From: Paraglomus occultum
Taxonomy: Eukaryota > Glomeromycota > Glomeromycetes > Paraglomerales > Paraglomeraceae
Length of the DNA stretch: 10,042 bases
NCBI GenBank assembly: GCA_910592205.1
Contig: CAJVPJ010001404.1
Location: 1-10,042 of the forward strand
Direction of reading: 5' to 3'
Below, in pieces: positions 7,547 to 10,042 of the stretch (the first letter of the stretch is position 1; each line of letters starts with the position of its first letter). The translations under genes were made by a program, and so were the position numbers. The notes under the pieces were generated by a model. It was not told the origin of the DNA. It ran no database searches and saw only the letters and a list, made by a program, of their open reading frames with translations.

Positions 7547-8030
7547 CCTATTCTTCGGCTTATTTTGTAATCTAGGTTACTTCTATCTTTGATGTGTTTC
7601 TTAGAATGACTTTGTCTTTTTGACCAAATTCCCTGGGTTTTTTCCTGTTTGCCTATGTTTTTTCCGGTTTCTGTTACGTATACTTTCTTTCTATTGGTTG
7701 ACACGTGACACGTCTTGTTAGTTCTCAAATCACGTTTGTTTGTTTATACCGTTTTCCACGTGTTTGTGTTACAATAACTGATCTACAATTCAGGGTATTT
7801 TCAAATCCCCAAAAAACTACGATAAAAAATTTTTCCATCGAAGTTTTCTGTTTTTAGTTCTAGTGAGGACTATCAGGTTGTTTTTCTTTTGTTCTTCTAG
7901 TACAATATATGTACTTTTTAGTCTTCTTTCTTTTTGCTTAGTATTCTAAGTACTGTTTCTTAATGAGTTTTCTGAGTTAACTTAGTTTTCTCTTAGCTCC
8001 AAATTTGGTCAAAATGATCTACGGGAAGAG
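7547..8030 (-). other. Presumed LINE 5' UTR / leader
   Basis: Upstream of the ORF1 ATG the plus strand stays T- and pyrimidine-rich like the rest of the element until about 8030, where composition becomes balanced A/T. One open frame here (7504-7728) begins only with TTG, has no ATG, is basic and shows no motif, so I do not treat it as a gene. Small inverted repeats occur at 7899-7915 (AGTACA/TGTACT) and 7937-7950 (CTTAG/CTAAG). The 5' end of the element is not precisely visible. Confidence 0.5.
7693..7762 (-). promoter_or_regulatory. Possible internal promoter elements: CCAAT box and two CACGTG boxes
   Basis: About 150-215 bases upstream of the ORF1 ATG, the minus strand has a CCAAT pentamer (complement of 7693-7697) and two CACGTG palindromes (7702-7707 and 7757-7762), the first inside a direct repeat ACACGTGACACGT. 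CACGTG is the binding site of bHLH/bZIP factors and CCAAT that of the HAP/NF-Y complex in fungi. LINEs usually carry internal promoters in this place. No binding is shown by the sequence alone. Confidence 0.25.
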
Positions 8031-8444
8031 TGTGTGGTTGAATAGCTGAACAAAAATATGTTAGCTAGCTTTATTCTATTTTAAAAGCCTTAAAGATTAT
8101 TATAGATTTATTAAGAATAGTTTGCTACTTCTAAGCAAAAGTAAGCTAATAGTGAGAATATCTTCACCCTTTGCAAAAGGCTATTACATAAAAAGACTTA
8201 CAGTTTGTCAATTCTGAACAAGATATGACTAGTAGTTTTTATGTTATTACCTCTTAAAAACATAGTAAAATTTTAATTTAATTTATCAAGTTAGGAAGAT
8301 TTAATCAAGTATCTTTGAACATTAATACTTGGAAAGTTCAACTACATACACATTAATAAAAAATTTTAGATTTAATTTTTTTTAGAAACAGACTCTCTAT
8401 AATATCTAGATGAAACATATCTAGATAATAAGAATTCTCAGATG
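8031..8444. other. AT-rich non-coding stretch, no gene seen
   Basis: I see no open frame of note, RNA gene or domain here. A short direct repeat atatctaga occurs at 8402-8410 and 8417-8425. The string ttgcaaaaggct near 8172-8183 reappears inverted near 9164-9176; at 12 bases in AT-rich DNA this may be chance. Confidence 0.6.
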
Positions 8445-8684
8445 TAAAGAGTATCCTATAAGCCAAATTAAATAGGTGTAAGGACTCTACTATAGCTCAC
8501 AGCTTATTGCAACTCCATAGAAGAAATAATGCTCTGCTGATAAAGTATATCTTACAAGCTAATTTAGATAAGTGTAAGGACATAACTATAGCTCACAGCT
8601 TACTGCAACCCTACAGGAGAATAAATACCCTGCTGATAAAGAGTTTTCCAAGAGCCAAACATGTAGGTGTAAGGACCTAATAAA
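8445..8684. repeat. 96-bp tandem repeat, about 2.4 copies
   Basis: Copies start at 8445, 8541 and 8637, each with taaag. Copies 1 and 2 are full length (96 bases) and I count about 20 mismatches, so roughly 79 percent identical; they share the 18-base string actatagctcacagctta. The third copy is partial, one base shorter internally, and fades after gtgtaaggacctaataaa near 8684. The landmark gtgtaaggac occurs at 8476, 8572 and 8667. No coding frame runs through it and no tRNA-like A/B boxes are evident. Confidence 0.9.
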
Positions 8685-8720
8685 ATTTTGAAAATAGAAA
8701 TTACAAATTAATATTTTTAA

Positions 8721-8950
8721 TTACTTAGAAAATACTACAACATCTACAACATATTTTTGCATTTCTAAAAATTTAATCTCTCTACTATAACCTCTTTTAT
8801 TAAAAACAATATTTTTCTTTCTTCTCTTATACTCTTAAATTTAATGACAAAAACTCTTTGCTTAATATCTCTACCTCTCTTTCTTAATAACTTTACTCTC
8901 TCTTTACCTTTTTTCATCTCTCTTACTCAAATCCTTCTTCATCATTAATT
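8721..8950 (-). other. G-depleted (plus strand) tract with short minus-strand open frames
   Basis: Between about 8741 and 8950 the plus strand has only about three G residues but many C, so the minus strand is purine-rich. Two overlapping minus-strand frames are open: an ATG frame of 50 codons (8917-8765, basic, starting MKKGKERVKLLRKRGRDIKQ) and another of 37 codons (8834-8721). They compete with each other and neither shows a known motif. Purine-rich strands are poor in stops by composition, so I do not call a gene. A pyrimidine-rich promoter-like tract is an alternative. Confidence 0.3.
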
Positions 8951-8960
8951 TTTATCAAAT

Positions 8961-9005
8961 ATTATTTTTATTTTATTTTATTTTTATTTTATTTTATTTT
9001 TTTTA
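8961..9005. repeat. (TTTTA)n low-complexity tract
   Basis: An imperfect run of ATTTT/TTTTA units with no G or C, ending in T8. Simple-sequence DNA of no evident function. Confidence 0.85.
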
Positions 9006-9338
9006 ATTATTTTAATATTAGTTTATTTTCTTTTTCTTAGTTAACAAAATATGTAGTAGCTATAACTGTAAATAACAAGTGTTATGACTTATTAGTATAT
9101 TTGTTAATCTGAATTTTAGAAACTATATATAATTGTTAACAGTATAAAATTATGAGTAGTAAAAGCCTTTTGCAAGCTCTAGTCTATTCGAATGTAATTG
9201 ATACTATTTTGTTTTCTGTTCGTCTTGCTTTATGCAGAAAACAAAAAAAGTCTTAGAATTCAAAATTTTTACTACATATTGTAATTTATAAAAGATCTTT
9301 ATCTTTTAGCTCACTATGAAATTATAAGATCCAAATTT
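9006..9338. other. AT-rich non-coding stretch, no gene seen
   Basis: No open frame, RNA gene or repeat unit that I can support. Composition is AT-rich with scattered GC-containing words. Confidence 0.55.
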
Positions 9339-9482
9339 ATTAATTCTTTATTTATTTTTATTTTATTTTTTATTTTTATTATCACTTTATTTTTATTTAA
9401 TATTTATTATATTTAGAACCAGAATTTAGTTTAACAACAAAAATTTTATTTTTTTTTATTTAATTTTTTTATTATATTTATT
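9339..9482. repeat. T/A low-complexity tracts
   Basis: Runs of TTTTA, TTTA and long T stretches are interrupted by one ordinary segment near 9415-9445. No coding content is seen. Confidence 0.7.
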
Positions 9483-9735
9483 TCCTTCCGAAAAACTCAA
9501 ACTCTACTATCTTTTCTCTACTAATACTACTTTCTCCATTATTATTATTATTATCATTATTTCTTCTCCTTTTTCTAACTTCATTTTCTAAATTCAATAA
9601 TCGAGCTTACAACCTATTTCTCTCTTTTAACAATCTTTTATACTTCGTATTTCTTATCTAATTTCTTATAATATTCTCAACAATAATCTCCTATTGCTCT
9701 TCTACCTTTCTTCTAAAGCATAAACTTGATAACAT
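9478..9735 (-). pseudogene. Possible degenerate coiled-coil coding remnant
   Basis: One minus-strand frame runs from an ATG at 9735 to TAA at 9478-9480 (86 codons) with three internal stops (9691-9693 TAG, 9658-9660 TAG, 9607-9609 TAA). The last 42 codons are uninterrupted. The peptide is rich in Glu, Lys, Arg and Asn; around the TAA, leucines are spaced by seven (KRLLKERNRL then ARLLNLENEV), which suits a coiled coil, followed by a basic patch, an Asn run from an (AAT)n microsatellite, and SREKIVEFEFFGRK. All three stops could come from glutamine codons (CAA or CAG) by one transition. I do not recognise the protein. The strand is purine-rich, which lowers stop frequency, so this may be chance. 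Confidence 0.3.
9538..9561. repeat. (ATT)n trinucleotide microsatellite
   Basis: Imperfect run of ATT units with one ATC interruption. On the minus strand it reads as AAT (Asn) in the possible coiled-coil remnant frame. Confidence 0.85.
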
Positions 9736-9942
9736 AAACTATTCACTTCTCAAACTAACCTAAATAATTTTTAAACCAAACTTTAAAAATATATTATTAT
9801 TACTAAATATAATATATTATCAATAAATACCTTCTGTTCTCTGTTTGAGCAATGTCCAAAGCTTTGAAAAAAGGATTAATAGAGCTACCTATTAGATTGT
9901 GCCTAGCAAAAGTTCTTCTTTAATTATAGTTGAAGCTTTGAG
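9736..9942. other. AT-rich stretch, no supported gene
   Basis: The plus strand up to about 9780 continues the G-poor tract. A 23-codon ATG frame (9852-9923, MSKALKKGLIELPIRLCLAK) is the only notable open frame; it is too short to call and has no recognised motif. Confidence 0.45.
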
Positions 9943-10042
9943 TTATTTTTATTATTATTATTATTGTTATTTTTTAAATTTTTAAAATTTATTTTTTTTT
10001 TAATTTTATTGATTTTATCTTTAAATCTTATATATTTTTAAA
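9943..10042. repeat. (ATT)n microsatellite and T/A low-complexity end of window
   Basis: About seven ATT units (near 9949-9970, one GTT interruption) are followed by T-rich and A/T-only sequence to the window end. No gene is visible. Confidence 0.8.

Larger units (their letters stand above)
55..8030 (-). mobile_element. LINE (non-LTR) retrotransposon, near full length, minus strand
   Basis: A single element is inferred from the ordered domains on the minus strand: RRM-type ORF1, AP-endonuclease-like domain, reverse transcriptase, RNase H and CCHC tail, all within about 7.4 kb and without long terminal repeats. This domain order is that of LINEs of the I/Jockey/Tad type that carry RNase H. 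The coding strand is A-rich, so the plus strand appears T-rich throughout. The two frames are open apart from three in-frame TAG codons (5909-5911, 3768-3770, 1074-1076). The 5' boundary is set only by the loss of the T-rich plus-strand bias near 8030, and the 3' boundary only by the odd G17/C4 junction near 55, so both are approximate. I found no target-site duplication; the true 3' end may lie left of the window. Confidence 0.9.

Noticed and set aside
7504-7728. 74-codon minus-strand frame overlapping the ORF1 start
   Set aside because: It has no ATG (starts at TTG), is in a different frame from ORF1, is compositionally plain and shows no motif. It is most likely leader sequence.
30-7810. 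ggggattt near 30-37 and aaatcccc near 7803-7810 as element ends or target-site duplication
   Set aside because: The match is inverted, not direct, and only 8 bases, so it cannot be a target-site duplication and is probably chance.
8445-8684. Resemblance of agctcacagcttactgcaacc to the Alu-like ctcactgcaacctc word
   Set aside because: The similarity covers only a dozen bases, with no 7SL-like A/B box layout. It is chance and not a sign of primate DNA or a SINE.
9852-9923. 23-codon plus-strand ATG frame
   Set aside because: Too short, no homology recognised, and no supporting splice or promoter context.
1-10042. CRISPR arrays, tRNA or rRNA genes, bacterial defence systems
   Set aside because: No regularly spaced short repeats with unique spacers, no cloverleaf with a TTCGA-type arm, and no bacterial gene structure were found. 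The window is eukaryotic in character.

Overview
This window looks like AT-rich nuclear DNA from a eukaryote, most likely an early-diverging fungus. The overall style of the proteins (AP-endonuclease-type LINE pol, ORF1 with tandem RRMs, CCHC tail after RNase H) resembles what I remember of arbuscular mycorrhizal (Glomeromycotina, Rhizophagus-like) genomes. That assignment is recognition from memory, not a database result. There are no bacterial signals: no Shine-Dalgarno sites, no operons, and long A/T-only low-complexity stretches.

About the left four-fifths (from near base 1 to roughly 8030) is one near-complete non-LTR retrotransposon (LINE) on the minus strand. Read 5' to 3' on that strand it has: a 5' leader (about 8030-7547); ORF1, an RNA-binding Gag-like protein with two RRM folds (7546-5486); a 31-base overlap into ORF2 (5516-168), which carries an AP-endonuclease-like nuclease, a reverse transcriptase with an intact YADD, a ribonuclease H, and a C-terminal CCHC zinc-finger-like tail; then a short 3' UTR with a 17-base C tract (a G tract on the plus strand). 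The endonuclease would nick the target, the RT would prime from the nick, RNase H would remove template RNA, and ORF1 protein would package the RNA.

The coding frame is very well preserved: about 2470 codons with no frameshift inside either ORF and no internal TAA or TGA. However, three in-frame TAG codons cut it, one in RRM2, one in the endonuclease-RT linker and one inside RNase H. The two outer ends of the ORFs are both TAA. In addition, the ORF1/ORF2 overlap contains a correctly phased -1 slippery heptamer (C CCA AAT) next to a perfect 6-bp GC-rich hairpin. Ordinary nonsense decay is the simplest reading of the TAGs, but the pattern deserves comparison with sibling copies.

The right part (about 8030-10042) has no confident gene. 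It holds a 96-bp tandem repeat (2.4 copies, 8445-8684), several A/T low-complexity and trinucleotide tracts, and two stretches almost without G on the plus strand (about 8740-8945 and 9480-9780). The second of these hides a possible broken coiled-coil coding remnant on the minus strand (9478-9735).
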